64,000 nt of DNA from Roseiflexus sp. RS-1 (GCF_000016665.1 NC_009523.1:5021501-5085500); one strand, 5' to 3'. Shown: positions 18,601-26,268, counted from the stretch's first letter. Notes: generated by a model from the letters alone, not told the origin. Made by a program: numbers and translations.

Positions 18601-20176
18601 CGACGGGCGCACCATCGTCAGCGGCTCGGATGACCGCACGGTGAAGGTGTGGGAGGCGGAAAGCGGGCGCCTGCTGCGCTCCCTGGAAGGCCATACGGAT
18701 TGGGTGCTGGCCGTGGCGGTCAGCCCCGACGGGCGCACCATCGTCAGCGGGTCGCGTGACCGCACGGTGAAGGTGTGGGAGGCGGAAAGCGGGCGCCTGC
18801 TGCGCTCCCTGGAAGGCCATACGGGTTCGGTGCTGGCCGTGGCGGTCAGCCCCGACGGGCGCACCATCGTCAGCGGCTCTCATGACCGCACGGTGAAGGT
18901 GTGGGAGGCGGAAAGCGGGCGCCTGCTGCGCTCCCTGGAAGGCCATACGGATTGGGTGCGGGCCGTGGCGGTCAGCCCCGACGGGCGCACCATCGTCAGC
19001 GGGTCGTGGGATAACACGGTGAAGGTGTGGGAGGCGGAAAGCGGGCGCCTGCTGCGCTCCCTGGAAGGCCATACGGGTTCGGTGCGGGCCGTGGCGGTCA
19101 GCCCCGACGGGCGCACCATCGTCAGCGGCTCTCATGACCGCACGGTGAAGGTGTGGGACGCCGCAAGCGGGCGCCTGCTGCGCTCCCTGGAAGGCCATAC
19201 GGATTGGGTGCTGGCCGTGGCGGTCAGCCCCGACGGGCGCACCATCGTCAGCGGCTCTCATGACCGCACGGTGAAGGTGTGGGAGGCGGAAAGCGGGCGC
19301 CTGCTGCGCTCCCTGGAAGGACATACGGGCGGAGTGAACGCGGTGGCGGTCAGCCCCGACGGGCGCACCATCGTCAGCGGCTCGGATGACCGCACGGTGA
19401 AGGTGTGGGAGGCGGAAAGCGGGCGCCTGCTGCGCTCCCTGGAAGGCCATACGGGTTCGGTGCTGGCCGTGGCGGTCAGCCCCGACGGGCGCACCATCGT
19501 CAGCGGCTCGGATGACCGCACGGTGAAGGTGTGGGAGGCGGAAAGCGGGCGCCTGCTGCGCTCCCTGGAAGGCCATACGGGTTCGGTGCTGGCCGTGGCG
19601 GTCAGCCCCGACGGGCGCACCATCGTCAGCGGCTCGGATGACCGCACGGTGAAGGTGTGGGAGGCGGAAAGCGGGCGCCTGCTGCGCTCCCTGGAAGGCC
19701 ATACGGATTGGGTGCGGGCCGTGGCGGTCAGCCCCGACGGGCGCACCATCGTCAGCGGGTCGTGGGATAACACGGTGAAGGTGTGGGAGGCGGAAAGCGG
19801 GCGCCTGCTGCGCTCCCTGAAAGGCCATACGGGTTCGGTGCGGGCCGTGGCGGTCAGCCCCGACGGGCGCACCATCGTCAGCGGGTCGTGGGATAACACG
19901 GTGAAGGTGTGGGAGGCGGAAAGCGGGCGCCTGCTGCGCTCCCTGGAAGGACATACGGGCGGAGTGAACGCGGTGGCGGTCAGCCCCGACGGGCGCACCA
20001 TCGTCAGCGGGTCGTGGGACCACACGATCAGGGCCTGGAATCTGGAAAGCGGCGAGTCGTGCGTACTCTTCTGGAACGACGCTGCCATCCGCAGCCTGGC
20101 CCTTTCCGGCGATGGTCAACTGCTGGTATGCGGTGATGTGTCTGGGCGGGTGTGGCTGTTTGATGTGGTGGGGTAG
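15605..20176 (+). CDS. NB-ARC STAND ATPase with 18 near-identical WD40 repeats
   Basis: A 1,523-residue cytoplasmic signalling ATPase. Residues 1-200 form a helical N-terminal region of unknown class that ends in VIVTGDGNIVQVLNVQQ. The NB-ARC domain covers about 220-520: Walker A GMGGIGKSVLAAALA, Walker B CLVILDDVWD, then the TRYLITTRN sensor and the GLP-like CGYLPLALAMVGAF. A winged-helix/linker region with RLRLHDLQHDYLRA follows to about 730. Residues 730-1485 are eighteen 42-residue WD40 repeats and a final degenerate one. STAND proteins of this design oligomerise on ligand binding and trigger an effector; this family is strongly linked to prokaryotic immunity and self/non-self recognition. 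No catalytic effector domain is recognisable at the N-terminus, so it may act through a partner. It lies directly downstream of the MoxR/VWA operon on the same strand. Confidence 0.93.
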   Translation: MLLEPLFAAIAEAVFVYLLQESTLTERIRATLGLDPTRRAFQTALARAYTVFARHYPEWTTTLFDQPFLTSPTVVPLLAELLTRRGQPDPAHLARLFAAHLGHPDPDRWERLGDATRAAADFLTWLEGELARQDALQPLFDSRALERIAEHTGAIRRALEALAHNRQTAADLDLLRQALRDGQVALATGERAVALGSSADSVVIVTGDGNIVQVLNVQQRTDLERLLTTRRYNLPSLPEHYVLREADLERLRQALLNNGAVALGIVGVKGMGGIGKSVLAAALARDLAVQAAFPDGIVWLPIGREPNLPARQEELYLFLTGQRENFRDAIQGRSFLSVALEGKTCLVILDDVWDSSHAEAFPVVTGSATRYLITTRNAEVLQTLNAPPVSLDVLSPDQALSLLADWTGQPVANLPSIACEVARECGYLPLALAMVGAFVRQNPESWERALHRLQTADLAKLRRLFPGYEHPTLLAALEVSVEAMAATDRARYLDLAVFPEEAAIPLPVLHAFWQPLGLDEDDVADLAETFVNRSLARRDEDGRLRLHDLQHDYLRACAGANLPVLHRRFLLACARSFLGASGETLEGLPWHRLPSQPNYLWDRLVYHHLQAGAWDAIYALLTDFDFLEARCRATTVFELEADYRLALNAWPQEDTARREVLSAFEERLRLEASRIAQAPEWFFPALYNHLRWLDAPDGGPLHRLCETAAFHRTNYLRSRLDPRPEPPLWLRSLEGHTHWVLAVAVSPDGRTIVSGSHDRTVKVWEAESGRLLRSLEGHTGSVRAVAVSPDGRTIVSGSHDRTVKVWEAESGRLLRSLEGHTGSVRAVAVSPDGRTIVSGSHDRTVKVWEAESGRLLRSLEGHTGSVRAVAVSPDGRTIVSGSHDRTVKVWDAASGRLLRSLKGHTGSVLAVAVSPDGRTIVSGSHDRTVKVWEAESGRLLRSLEGHTGSVRAVAVSPDGRTIVSGSWDNTVKVWEAESGRPLRSLEGHTGSVRAVAVSPDGRTIVSGSDDRTVKVWEAESGRLLRSLEGHTDWVLAVAVSPDGRTIVSGSRDRTVKVWEAESGRLLRSLEGHTGSVLAVAVSPDGRTIVSGSHDRTVKVWEAESGRLLRSLEGHTDWVRAVAVSPDGRTIVSGSWDNTVKVWEAESGRLLRSLEGHTGSVRAVAVSPDGRTIVSGSHDRTVKVWDAASGRLLRSLEGHTDWVLAVAVSPDGRTIVSGSHDRTVKVWEAESGRLLRSLEGHTGGVNAVAVSPDGRTIVSGSDDRTVKVWEAESGRLLRSLEGHTGSVLAVAVSPDGRTIVSGSDDRTVKVWEAESGRLLRSLEGHTGSVLAVAVSPDGRTIVSGSDDRTVKVWEAESGRLLRSLEGHTDWVRAVAVSPDGRTIVSGSWDNTVKVWEAESGRLLRSLKGHTGSVRAVAVSPDGRTIVSGSWDNTVKVWEAESGRLLRSLEGHTGGVNAVAVSPDGRTIVSGSWDHTIRAWNLESGESCVLFWNDAAIRSLALSGDGQLLVCGDVSGRVWLFDVVG
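17794..20061 (+). repeat. 126-bp tandem repeats encoding WD40 units
   Basis: Eighteen direct 126-bp units are nearly identical at the DNA level, including synonymous sites. Differences cluster at a few codons: the pair after GHT (HW, GS, DW or GG), the next variable residue (L, R or N), the letter before D in the blade loop (H, W, D or R), R/N/H after D, and EAE versus DAA. Units 13 and 18 share the same synonymous variant (ggacatacgggcggagtgaac), and the combinations of variants recur in shuffled order. This is the pattern left by unequal crossing-over or gene conversion. Confidence 0.97.
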
Positions 20177-20470
20177 GGGCGCGGGGGCGGGGGCGACGAG
20201 GCGCAGGGGTGCGGCGACGGGGGCGCAGGGGCGAGGGCGCGTGATCACTATTCTGCCGTTCTCCACTTCGCCTGTGGCTTGATCGCCCTCCGTGCCGCCG
20301 GGTGATTCGGATCGGCGCTCAGCACGCAGAAGACCGGCATCCGGCGTTGCGTCACCTGTCAAGCCCGTCGGTCGCAGCTCAAGCGTGCACACGACCAGCC
20401 GCGATGCAGCAACAGCGCCCATCCAGAGAGCAAAACAGGCAATGCGTATCAGGAGAAGAAACTGGTACAT
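20177..20470 (-). CDS. Possible small membrane protein, 3' end uncertain
   Basis: On the minus strand, an ATG at 20470 opens MYQFLLLIRIACFALWMG, a good single membrane segment, then a charged region (residues 30-75). The array heptamer GTGGGAG abuts the ATG and could serve as its ribosome-binding site. The GNAT gene and the heptamer array lie upstream on the same strand, the same arrangement seen around other array-flanked genes. The frame stays open for more than 900 codons, but only because it runs antisense through the G+C-rich WD40 repeats; that part is certainly not protein. A G-rich low-complexity tract (20175-20240, GGCGCAGGGG-like) marks where the real gene may have been cut. It may be a truncated gene. 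Confidence 0.3.
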
Positions 20471-21155
20471 CTCCCACCTTCAACCTTCAACTTTCACCGT
20501 CCCACCTTCAACCTTCAACTTTCACCGTCCCACCTTCAACCTTCAACTTTCACCGTCCCACCTTCAACCTTCAACCTTTACCGTCCCACCTTCAACCTTC
20601 AACTTTCACCGTCCCACCTTCAACCTTCAACTTTCACCGTCCCAACCTTCAACCTTCAACTTTCACCGTCCCACCTTCAACCTTCAACCTTCACCGTCCC
20701 ACCTTCAACCTTCAACTTTCACCGTCCCACCTTCAACCTTCAACCTTTACCGTCCCACCTTCAACCTTCAACTTTCACCGTCCCACCTTCAACCTTCAAC
20801 TTTCACCGTCCCACCTTCAACCTTCAACCTTCACCGTCCCACCTTCAACCTTCAACTTTCACCGTCCCAACCTTCAACCTTCAACTTTCACCGTCCCACC
20901 TTCAACCTTCAACCTTCACCGTCCCACCTTCAACCTTCAACCTTCACCGTCCCACCTTCAACCTTCAACCTTCACCGTCCCACCTTCAACCTTCAACCTT
21001 CACCGTCCCAACCTTCAACCTTCAACTTTCACCGTCCCACCTTCAACCTTCAACCTTCACCGTCCCAACCTTCAACCTTCAACTTTCACCGTCAACCTTC
21101 AACATCCAACCTTCAACGTTGAACGTCCAACGTTGAACGTTCAACGTTCAACCTT
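20471..21155 (-). repeat. Array of GTTGAAG heptamers in a 28-bp higher-order unit
   Basis: About 22 tandem units read on the minus strand as GTTGAAG-GTTGAAG-GTGGGAC-GGTGAAA (four heptamers, 28 bp), with some 29-bp variants. Nearest the GNAT gene the units become plain GTTGAAC copies, and the first heptamers form the last codons and TGA stop of that gene. At the other end, GTGGGAG abuts the ATG of the small membrane-protein frame. The plus-strand translations of this array are low-complexity artefacts. Confidence 0.95.
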
Positions 21156-21684
21156 CAACCGGTATCATCACCGTCTCAGTCGTGGTTTTGTACGGACGGA
21201 ACCCGCGCGCCTGGTAGTTTGCCAGCGCATAGCGACCATCAAGGGTGCACGTATGAACCCATACGCGCCGCGCACCATCATCAAACGCGCGCTGCGCTCC
21301 CACCGACAGCAGATGTTTCCCCAACCCACGCCCGTGGAACATCGGCGCCAGCCCAAAATAGGCAACCTCGACATCCGGTTCTTCCGACTCCGCGTTGAGT
21401 TCGATGTACCCCGCAGGTGTGCCTTTGACATACATCACCAGCAGGGTGACCGACGGGCGGGAAAGATAGTCGTGCAACTGTTCATCGCTCCAATCGAGCC
21501 GCATCGTCCAGTGGTACGTTTCGCCAACCGCCCGATAGAGAAAGCGGTAGAATGCCGGAAACGGAATATGGGACTCGACAACGGTGACATCCGGGTCAGT
21601 TGTCCACCAGGGACGAAATGCCGCCCGGTCTGGCAGTTCGAGATAGGTGGTGACGACGGGAACAGGTTTTGCAACGGTTGTCAT
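21148..21684 (-). CDS. GNAT family N-acetyltransferase
   Basis: A 178-residue GNAT protein. The acetyl-CoA pyrophosphate-binding motif is LAPMFHGRGLGKHLL (about residue 118), preceded by the strand VEVAYFGL and followed by ALANYQARGFRPY (motif B). The substrate is not evident. The ATG at 21684 follows AGGA at five bases and is preferred over an in-frame GTG four codons upstream. The last codons, ending GTT-GAA-GGT-TGA, belong to the heptamer array that follows, so the repeat supplies the stop codon. It is a single gene divergent from the Crp-type regulator. Confidence 0.88.
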   Translation of the reverse strand: MTTVAKPVPVVTTYLELPDRAAFRPWWTTDPDVTVVESHIPFPAFYRFLYRAVGETYHWTMRLDWSDEQLHDYLSRPSVTLLVMYVKGTPAGYIELNAESEEPDVEVAYFGLAPMFHGRGLGKHLLSVGAQRAFDDGARRVWVHTCTLDGRYALANYQARGFRPYKTTTETVMIPVEG

Positions 21685-21964
21685 ACGTATCCTCACTGTG
21701 CAGACCCGGCGGAAGATACCGATGTAGAACCTTCGTCCGCAAACACCGGGACGGATCGGGCGCTATTCTACCGCATACTTCTCAGGAGCATTCGCCATCG
21801 TGCACCATCTATGGCGCCTGATACGAAACCAGATATGGTACAATATCATTGTGACACATTGCACGTATCCTGTCGATGAGTCCACTGTTCGCCAGCGTCC
21901 CTTGCCAGCAGGTTGTCAACAGCAGCGACGATCCAGAACGCAATCCTCATTCGATGGAGCAACC

Positions 21965-22615
21965 ATGAGCGCGACACCCTCTTCTTATGCTGATACCGCA
22001 TGGGCGATCCTGACCGATGGACGCGCAACTGAGCGTGCGGAGCGCGGAGCGCTGATCTACGCGCCTGACTATGTCGCCGATCATCTGTATGTGCTTCAAT
22101 CGGGCGCTGTCAGCCTGCAGCTGCGATCCGGCGAAGGGCGGGCATTGACGCTGCGCATTGTCGAAGCCGGGCAGTTGTTCGGGCATGCTGGCGCCGGTGA
22201 TGACACGCACTACGATACATTTGCCGAAGCGACCGCACCGGTGCGCTACGTCCGCATTCCGCGCAGCGAACTTGCCAGCCTGCTGGCGCGCACGCCAGAA
22301 CTGGGCATTGCGCTGGTGGAAGATATGGCGCAGCACCGTGCCGTGATCAGCCGTCGCCTCGACGAAGTGGCGTTCAAGTCGGTGCCAGCGCGTCTGGCTT
22401 CATTGCTGCTCGATCTTGCCCGGCGCCACGGCGGACCGCAGGCTGCCAGCATGCCGCGCCATAGTCATCGCCAGCTGGCGGAAATGATCAACGCCTACCG
22501 CGAAACCGTCACCAAGGTCATCAACCAGTTTCGCGATGCGCGTCTTCTCGAAATCGACCGCTCCAGCATTACGCTGGTGAATGTGCGCCGCCTTGAAGAA
22601 CTGGCGCAGAGTTGA
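21965..22615 (+). CDS. Crp/Fnr family transcriptional regulator
   Basis: This 216-residue protein has an N-terminal cyclic-nucleotide-binding-like barrel (residues 25-120, DHLYVLQSGAVSLQL and LRIVEAGQLFGHAG) and a C-terminal winged helix (PRHSHRQLAEMINAYRETVT, about residue 165). It lacks the four cysteines of FNR, so it is not an Fe-S oxygen sensor of that class. The barrel lacks a full cAMP signature, so the ligand is unknown. The ATG at 21965 follows GGAG; upstream in-frame codons show no domain. A TACAAT-like -10 box lies near 21839. Its 3' end overlaps the convergent SDR gene by 47 bp. Confidence 0.9.
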   Translation: MSATPSSYADTAWAILTDGRATERAERGALIYAPDYVADHLYVLQSGAVSLQLRSGEGRALTLRIVEAGQLFGHAGAGDDTHYDTFAEATAPVRYVRIPRSELASLLARTPELGIALVEDMAQHRAVISRRLDEVAFKSVPARLASLLLDLARRHGGPQAASMPRHSHRQLAEMINAYRETVTKVINQFRDARLLEIDRSSITLVNVRRLEELAQS

Positions 22616-23447
22616 CGAGCATGCGCTCGCTTATCTCCCACAAACGCGCCGCTGCTGCCATGTCCTGCGCCTGCGGCGCGGGCGAAGTCTCGCGTGATTT
22701 GACAAAATACCTGCCGCTGATTGCCGCAACCTCAGGCGCTGTAGCCAGGTAGATCGACGTTTGCGCACCTTCTTCTGGAGTGATAGCGAACAGGCGCTGC
22801 ATCAGCGCCATCAACCCGCCCCAGATGATACCATTGTTATGTGCGAAACGGGTGGCCACAAATCCGGGATGGAGCGCGTTCGAGGTCACGCCTGTGCCTT
22901 CCAGACGACGTGCCAGTTCGTTCGAGAAGAGGATATTCGCCAGTTTTGACTGTGCATAAGCCGCCCAGCCATTGTAGCCGCGGGTGAACAGGAGGTCATC
23001 CCAGCGCATGACGCCGCCGCGGTGCGCGTCTGATGAGACGTTGATCACCCGTGCTGGCGCGCTGGCGCGCAGAGTGTCGATCAACAGATTGGTCAACAGA
23101 AAGTAGCTCATATGATTCAGCGCCCATGTCAGTTCGATGCCATCGGCGCTGACCTGGCGCGAGGCGAAAAAACCGCCCGCATTATTGATCAGCACATCAA
23201 GGCGTCGATGCCGTTGCAAAAATGCTTCCGCAACCGAACGGACACCAGCCTGTGATGACAGATCGGCGATCAGCGTCTCGATCTCAACGCCGGTCGCCTG
23301 TTTGATGCGCGCAACCGTCGCAGCAACCCGCTCCGCGCTGCGCCCGACGATGACAACATGCATTCCCCGGCGCGCCAGTTCACGCGCGGTCACTTCGCCA
23401 ATGCCCGACGTCGCACCGGTGATGAGACAGATAGGTTTCTGGTTCAT
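22569..23447 (-). CDS. Short-chain dehydrogenase, retinol-dehydrogenase-like
   Basis: A 292-residue SDR with the NAD(P)-binding motif TGATSGIGEVTA (TGxxxGxG, about residue 10), the NNAG motif (LINNAGGFF, about 88), the catalytic serine in VINVSSDAHRGG and the YxxxK pair in AYAQSKLANIL (about 163). The arginines in VGRSAERV after the second strand suggest NADPH preference. The substrate is unknown. I start at the ATG at 23447 (MNQKPICLITG); the longer frame adds 15 residues with no fold. It ends inside the Crp-type gene on the opposite strand, an unusually large convergent overlap. Confidence 0.92.
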   Translation of the reverse strand: MNQKPICLITGATSGIGEVTARELARRGMHVVIVGRSAERVAATVARIKQATGVEIETLIADLSSQAGVRSVAEAFLQRHRRLDVLINNAGGFFASRQVSADGIELTWALNHMSYFLLTNLLIDTLRASAPARVINVSSDAHRGGVMRWDDLLFTRGYNGWAAYAQSKLANILFSNELARRLEGTGVTSNALHPGFVATRFAHNNGIIWGGLMALMQRLFAITPEEGAQTSIYLATAPEVAAISGRYFVKSRETSPAPQAQDMAAAARLWEISERMLVNSAPVLQGGAHSPA

Positions 23448-23600
23448 GGATGTTCCTGTTCTACTATACCTCTCCCGCCGGTCGGGAGTCATATTCGATC
23501 TACGACTCGGATACGCTTCAGCCTGTACTCTGGATGATACCAGGGTTTGAGGGCGGAGGTTGCCGGAAGTGTCAACCCTTTTTTCTCAATCACCTCAAAT

Positions 23601-23651
23601 TATGTCGAATATATCGAATACATTTTATTATCGTATGTCGAAGATATGCCG
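23601..23651. promoter_or_regulatory. Paired TATGTCGAAKATAT direct repeats
   Basis: TATGTCGAATATAT (from 23601) and TATGTCGAAGATAT (from 23634) are spaced 33 bp apart, about three helical turns, in an A+T-rich segment just upstream of the T-box promoter. The spacing and position fit an activator or repressor site acting on that promoter. The MerR-type protein encoded downstream is a natural candidate (inference). Confidence 0.45.
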
Positions 23652-23679
23652 ATAGATAATCCAATTTCTCGAGCAGATA

Positions 23680-23708
23680 TTGACAAGAGCGCAGAGCAGG
23701 TGTATACT
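23680..23708 (+). promoter_or_regulatory. Consensus promoter of the T-box leader
   Basis: TTGACA (23680-23685) and TATACT (23703-23708) are exactly 17 bases apart, a near-perfect housekeeping promoter. Transcription should begin near 23715, giving a leader of about 355 nucleotides before the ATG at 24070. Confidence 0.85.
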
Positions 23709-23714
23709 ACGGAG

Positions 23715-24055
23715 GAAATAGAACAGAAGTGTGATGCGCCTGACCGTGTCAGATACGTTTCCCTTTCACGCAAGGGACGTTCAGAACCGGAAAGGCGCAT
23801 CGTCACAGCAAAAGGGCGTAAACGTGCAACAGCGACTTCGGGAGGGTGGAAGCCGAAGTGCATTGTGCGCCTGTGTTCGGCTGTGATGCTCGCCAGGGAA
23901 AACCTGCCTCGCAGGGCGAACCTGGCCGTTCACGCGCGTTAAGCGTTTCGAGTGAGCAGAACGCGACCGTGTTCTGCTAAGCGGGGTGGTACCGCGGGTT
24001 GTGGTCAACCCGTCCCGGCGCGGTCTTCAACCATGCCAGGACGGGTTCCTTACTT
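23715..24055 (+). promoter_or_regulatory. T-box riboswitch
   Basis: The T-box sequence GGGTGGTACCGCG is complete at 23984-23996. Just before it is a perfect 8-bp stem III (AGCAGAAC 23955-23962 with GTTCTGCT 23971-23978), and after it a terminator (24007-24047). Near the 5' end, GTGTGATGCGCC pairs with GGCGCATCGTCAC (about 23729-23740 with 23794-23806), a plausible stem I closing about 50 nt. T-box RNAs bind an uncharged tRNA through a specifier codon and the acceptor end, and then switch off termination. I cannot fix the specifier codon; the 3' internal loop reads CAGAACCGGAAA, so Pro, Arg or Thr readings are possible. The controlled gene is a MerR-GAF regulator, which is unusual for a T-box. 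Confidence 0.88.
24007..24050 (+). terminator. T-box regulated terminator
   Basis: AACCCGTCC (24007-24015) pairs perfectly with GGACGGGTT (24039-24047), followed by CCTTACTT. The 5' arm follows the T-box motif closely, as in other T-box leaders where antiterminator and terminator exclude each other. The U-tract is weak, so termination may be partial. Confidence 0.75.
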
Positions 24056-24069
24056 GACAGGAGGATCCG

Positions 24070-26178
24070 ATGGCCACAAAACTGCTTGCTGATCGACCGG
24101 CACGCAGCACAGGTCAGAATGGCGCTGGAATCTACCGTAACGGTTCGCTTCCATTTCCAAACATCGTTTCCTCCGATCCGGAAGTAGCCGCATTGCTTGA
24201 TCGCGTCCTTCCCATGGTCGAAACATGGCGCGAGCATCTGACCGTCAGCATCGGGCGCGCAACGGAACTGACCGGTCTCAAAGACACCCAGATTCGCTAC
24301 TTTGAAGAATTGTACAGGCAGGAGCGCGATACCTCCACCCCTGCCGGCGCGACACGCTCCTATTCGCTGGCTGACCTCCGCCGGCTGGCGGTGTTTGCCG
24401 AACTGCTGAAGCAGGGGTACCGCCCGGCGCAGGCAGCTGAGGTTGTACGTTCATGTGCGCACTTAATCGACCGGGGAGCAACGCGCAACATCGCCGATGT
24501 CCTGCGTCGTGAAGGGGATGCGATCACCGACGGTTTTCTCCTTTCGCGCCTGGCGAGTCAGGTTATTTTTGCTGCCCAACTCGAACTGCGCGAGCGAGCG
24601 CCGAAAGCTGGAATTACGGCGATGTTTGTCGTCGAGCAGGTCATCGATCCCGCTTCGACCGCTGATGTGACCCGCATCGGCAGGGAACTCGCGGCAGATG
24701 CCCGGGATATGCTCGTCGCTCTGGATCGCGCGACCATTGTCGGTGAACAGTCTGAAAGCGGCGACAGTCTATGGTCTGACGATGAAAGCAGCATTGTGCT
24801 GTTCTACAGCCGCGAGTCGTGGAGCGTTCCCCTGCCGGACAACACGGCGTTTTGTTGCTATCGTCCGCCGTCGGCGCCTGAAACGACGGTCGTGTTTGCA
24901 GTTCAGCAGGTTGAGTCGGAAATCATTCCGCCAGCGCTCAATGTCGCACTCCCTGCACGCGCCCATTTGCTCGACTGGATGGTGCGCATGTGTCGCATCA
25001 TCTTCCCGGAATTTCGCCAGGCGACCCATGCGCACGGGTATCGTTACCGCTCCGACGGGTATCGGCTGGCGCACACCCGCGATGCTCTGAATCGCCTGAT
25101 GCAGCGCATGCGCAGCTTGATTTTCGGCGACGATGCAGACGCAAGTATGGCTTGTTTGCTGCTCCCCAACGATCTGTACAAGCCCTCGCACCTTTCGATC
25201 CTGGCGCATGCCGGCTACTCCGAAGAGATCGCGCGCCGTGTGCGACTCAGTCTCTCCGGCGAAGGGGAGGGGTTGAGCGGTCGGGCATTTCTGACGCGTG
25301 AGCCGTTTCTGACGCGTGATGCTGCGCACGACGAGCGCGTGTACGGCGCTCAGCATGAGGATTGCAAAGTGGCGCTGGCTGTGCCGCTCCTCTCCCACTG
25401 GGATACCTATCCGTTTGGCGTGCTCTACCTGGCGTCGCGGCGTCCTGCGTCGCCTCTGCTGAGTGAAACGGCGTTTGTGGCGCTGGTGTTCAGCAATATC
25501 CTTAGTGAGTTGCTTGGGCGCTGGTGGCTCACCCGTCTGCGTCGCAAGCACGATACGTTGCTGCACGACTATGTGACCGAGTACATCCGCTGGTTCAACG
25601 GGATGGATCTGCACGGTCCTGAGTTCGAAGAGGGTGTGGAACAGATCGAGCATATCTGGGAACGTGCTGCTGCAATGAGCGAGGCGGGCAGCGGACGCGC
25701 GGTTGTGGAACGTATGTCGCGTCAGTATGTGACCCTGGCAGTGCTCGATATTGATCGCTGCCGCAGTTATCACGATCGAGGGGATGAACCGTTCCTGCTG
25801 GCGGCGCAGCGTCACGTGCAAAAAGCGGTTGAGCAGATTCTCCCCGGTGTGCGGGGATACTGGTTCAAGAATGATCATACCCTGCTGGTGCTCGATGGGT
25901 GTTCGCTCGACGAGGCGGTTGTGCTGATCAGGCGGATCGCCAGCCGGGTGCAGATGGTGCCGGTTGTGATCGCCGGCAGGTCTGAACGCACCACGATCAC
26001 GATCAGCGCCGCATTGAAGACGCTTTCGTATCAGGAACTCTACGACCTTTCGCACCACGATCGGGATGTGCTGAAGTCCAGTCTGATCTCGATCATCGAT
26101 ACGCTGTACGAGCAGACCCATGGATGGGAACGAACTATTCGCGTGTTCCAGAATGGCGTCTGGGAAAATGTCTCCTGA
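24070..26178 (+). CDS. MerR-type HTH protein with GAF and cyclase-like domain
   Basis: A 702-residue soluble regulator. Residues 55-130 form a MerR-type winged helix (TVSIGRATELTGLKDTQIRY, then TRSYSLADLRRLAVFAELLKQG). A middle region (about 135-300) is followed by a GAF-type sensor domain (about 350-480; GEGLSGRAFLTREPF, CKVALAVPLLSHWD). A C-terminal domain (about 550-680; VLDIDRCRSYHDRGDEPFLLA, WFKNDHTLLVLDG) resembles a degenerate GGDEF fold without the GGDEF signature, so cyclase activity is unlikely. AGGAGG is five bases before the ATG. Its expression is governed by the T-box leader, which couples it to uncharged tRNA. A strong terminator follows at 26269. Confidence 0.82.
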   Translation: MATKLLADRPARSTGQNGAGIYRNGSLPFPNIVSSDPEVAALLDRVLPMVETWREHLTVSIGRATELTGLKDTQIRYFEELYRQERDTSTPAGATRSYSLADLRRLAVFAELLKQGYRPAQAAEVVRSCAHLIDRGATRNIADVLRREGDAITDGFLLSRLASQVIFAAQLELRERAPKAGITAMFVVEQVIDPASTADVTRIGRELAADARDMLVALDRATIVGEQSESGDSLWSDDESSIVLFYSRESWSVPLPDNTAFCCYRPPSAPETTVVFAVQQVESEIIPPALNVALPARAHLLDWMVRMCRIIFPEFRQATHAHGYRYRSDGYRLAHTRDALNRLMQRMRSLIFGDDADASMACLLLPNDLYKPSHLSILAHAGYSEEIARRVRLSLSGEGEGLSGRAFLTREPFLTRDAAHDERVYGAQHEDCKVALAVPLLSHWDTYPFGVLYLASRRPASPLLSETAFVALVFSNILSELLGRWWLTRLRRKHDTLLHDYVTEYIRWFNGMDLHGPEFEEGVEQIEHIWERAAAMSEAGSGRAVVERMSRQYVTLAVLDIDRCRSYHDRGDEPFLLAAQRHVQKAVEQILPGVRGYWFKNDHTLLVLDGCSLDEAVVLIRRIASRVQMVPVVIAGRSERTTITISAALKTLSYQELYDLSHHDRDVLKSSLISIIDTLYEQTHGWERTIRVFQNGVWENVS

Positions 26179-26268
26179 TCGTTGCCGCTCGTTCTGCTCC
26201 CGCTGATAGCGCATCGACGTTATGCGAGCGCGACGTCCGCGCTCCCGGGATGCGGCGCCTCGTACCCC

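Noticed and set aside
17681-20470. A 929-codon minus-strand reading frame with repeated GAPVGADRHG-like blocks
   Set aside because: It is the antisense of the WD40 repeats and stays open only because of their G+C-rich composition. Only its first 70-80 codons (from 20470) may be a real small gene.
20471-21155. Possible CRISPR array
   Set aside because: Units are contiguous and have no unique spacers, and no cas genes are nearby. It is a tandem heptamer-derived repeat.
20292-21879. Long plus-strand frames rich in FTVPPSTFNLH and similar
   Set aside because: Translation of the heptamer array; no domain, no ribosome-binding site, and the real gene there is the GNAT on the other strand.
23547-23942. 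A 131-codon plus-strand frame across the T-box region
   Set aside because: The segment folds as a T-box leader behind a consensus promoter. The frame has no ribosome-binding site and no domain.
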